Shown in pieces: positions 63,404 to 64,000 of a stretch of 64,000 bases of DNA (the stretch's first letter is position 1; each line of letters opens with the position of its first letter). Position numbers and translations under genes: made by a program. The notes under the pieces were generated by a model, which ran no database searches, was not told the DNA's origin, and saw nothing but the letters and a program-made list of their open reading frames with translations. The stretch is from Haemophilus parainfluenzae ATCC 33392 (GTDB lineage: Bacteria > Pseudomonadota > Gammaproteobacteria > Enterobacterales > Pasteurellaceae): contig NZ_CP133470.1 of NCBI RefSeq assembly GCF_031191205.1, positions 1,995,001-2,059,000 of the forward strand. The letters are read 5' to 3'.

Positions 63404-64000
63404 CTAATTTAATGATGAACGATCATCCATTAAATTATCACATTCCCAGCCGATATAGTCGCCTGAAAACTCCATAGCTAATTTTTCAAAACGCTCTACC
63501 CAATCGAAGATCTCATTACTATCTAATGAAAGCTCTTGCTCCAATTTCACCATGAAATAAGGTTGTTCATCTTCTTCTGTTTGAATAGCTTGGCTAGAAT
63601 ATTTAAGAGTGTTAAAAGACACTTTTCCAAGCGTTAATTCATCCATGAAAGGGAACATTTTTTCTTCTTCATCAAAATGAAAAGTATGCTCAATCAAATA
63701 AGTATCGCTTAAATTGCGCCCTTTGCTATTCAGCATACTCAAAATCTCTTCTGTCGCATTTAATTTCATTTCCAATGGCGAAGCCAGTAAGAAATCGAAA
63801 TAGGTATCCCAATTGGGATCATCCTGCACATTGATCTCTGAAACAAAATCAAGCTGTTGAAGGGTTTCTTTAAGCAAAGCATCATGTTCACAATAAAAAT
63901 GCATTTTTGCCTGATGATTGCAAATAAAATGTCCAGCAAAGAAAACATTCGGAAGTGCGGTCAATTGTGCAAGGATTTTAAAAAGACGATTAATCAATTT
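63404..64000 (-). CDS. DUF695/RraB-like protein (N-terminus cut by window edge)
   Basis: 199 codons are open to the right edge with no credible start; the apparent start at 63997 is a TTG, so the gene probably begins outside the window. The first 70 visible residues resemble the end of a DUF695 domain ([19 protein letters not shown]). The last 110 resemble RraB, the RNase E activity regulator: [27 protein letters not shown] and [25 protein letters not shown]695-RraB fusions are known, but the function of the fused form is not. The assignment is from pattern only. Confidence 0.6.
   Translation of the reverse strand, partial: KLINRLFKILAQLTALPNVFFAGHFICNHQAKMHFYCEHDALLKETLQQLDFVSEINVQDDPNWDTYFDFLLASPLEMKLNATEEILSMLNSKGRNLSDTYLIEHTFHFDEEEKMFPFMDELTLGKVSFNTLKYSSQAIQTEEDEQPYFMVKLEQELSLDSNEIFDWVERFEKLAMEFSGDYIGWECDNLMDDRSSLN

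Noticed and set aside
63997-63999. TTG as the true start of the right-edge gene
   Set aside because: The frame stays open to the window edge and the protein would lack the start of its first domain.
1-64000. Scattered AAGTGCGGT copies as a transposon-derived or CRISPR repeat
   Set aside because: They are isolated or in inverted pairs at terminators, with no regular spacing or spacers; this is the Haemophilus DNA uptake signal.

Overview
The window is chromosomal DNA of a gamma-proteobacterium of the family Pasteurellaceae. The 9-mer AAGTGCGGT, the DNA uptake signal sequence (USS) of the Haemophilus influenzae type, recurs on both strands, and several transcription terminators are made of two inverted copies of it. 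Gene content (NimR/NikKLMQO nickel uptake, H. influenzae-like HemL, GlnD, ErpA, PBP1B, PurR, Ppc) fits Haemophilus or Aggregatibacter. A complete formate hydrogenlyase, which as far as I recall H. influenzae Rd lacks, argues against that species. I do not name a species.

Layout. 1-8.8 kb is housekeeping: wecA (partial), hemL, glnD, map, erpA, a yacL-like gene and mrcB. 9.0-16.9 kb is one + strand operon encoding an FTR1/P19 iron uptake system (FetMP-FetABCDE type), ending in a small c-type cytochrome and preceded by a probable Fur box. A Pro/Ala-rich lipoprotein gene follows. On the - strand from 23.2 to 17.6 kb lie a di-haem cytochrome c peroxidase, a Fur-box-controlled iron-complex ABC transporter, a cupredoxin and an ATP-grasp enzyme. 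23.3-28.1 kb (-) holds mltB and a four-gene cell-surface glycan (probably lipooligosaccharide) cluster. Then come a 26-codon membrane-peptide gene (ynhF/cydH-like), purR, ppc and a yciU-type DNA-mimic gene.

32.8-56.7 kb is a nickel and formate-hydrogenlyase island. It contains hypABDE, the nickel regulator nimR, the nickel importer nikKLMQO, a selenocysteine-containing formate dehydrogenase H (fdhF, with an in-frame UGA), the ten-gene hydrogenase-4 set hyfABCDEFGHIJ with its endopeptidase hycI, and a separate hypCF pair. Together they import nickel, build the [NiFe] centre, cleave the large-subunit tail, and couple formate oxidation to H2 evolution through a membrane arm related to complex I. 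No selABCD, FhlA-type activator or formate channel gene is present here, so these must be encoded elsewhere or be dispensable. Housekeeping genes resume on the far side: lysO, a DAHP synthase with a near-consensus TrpR operator, a degP/htrA-type protease behind a sigma-E-like promoter, uvrB, tRNA-Asn(GTT) and a partial DUF695/RraB-like gene.

Regulatory reading (inference from sequence): Fur for the two iron loci, a MerR-type 19-bp-spacer promoter for nikK, an FNR-like site before hyfA, TrpR for the DAHP synthase, sigma-E for degP, and a GC-rich discriminator at the tRNA promoter. I saw no CRISPR array, insertion sequence, prophage or rRNA gene.
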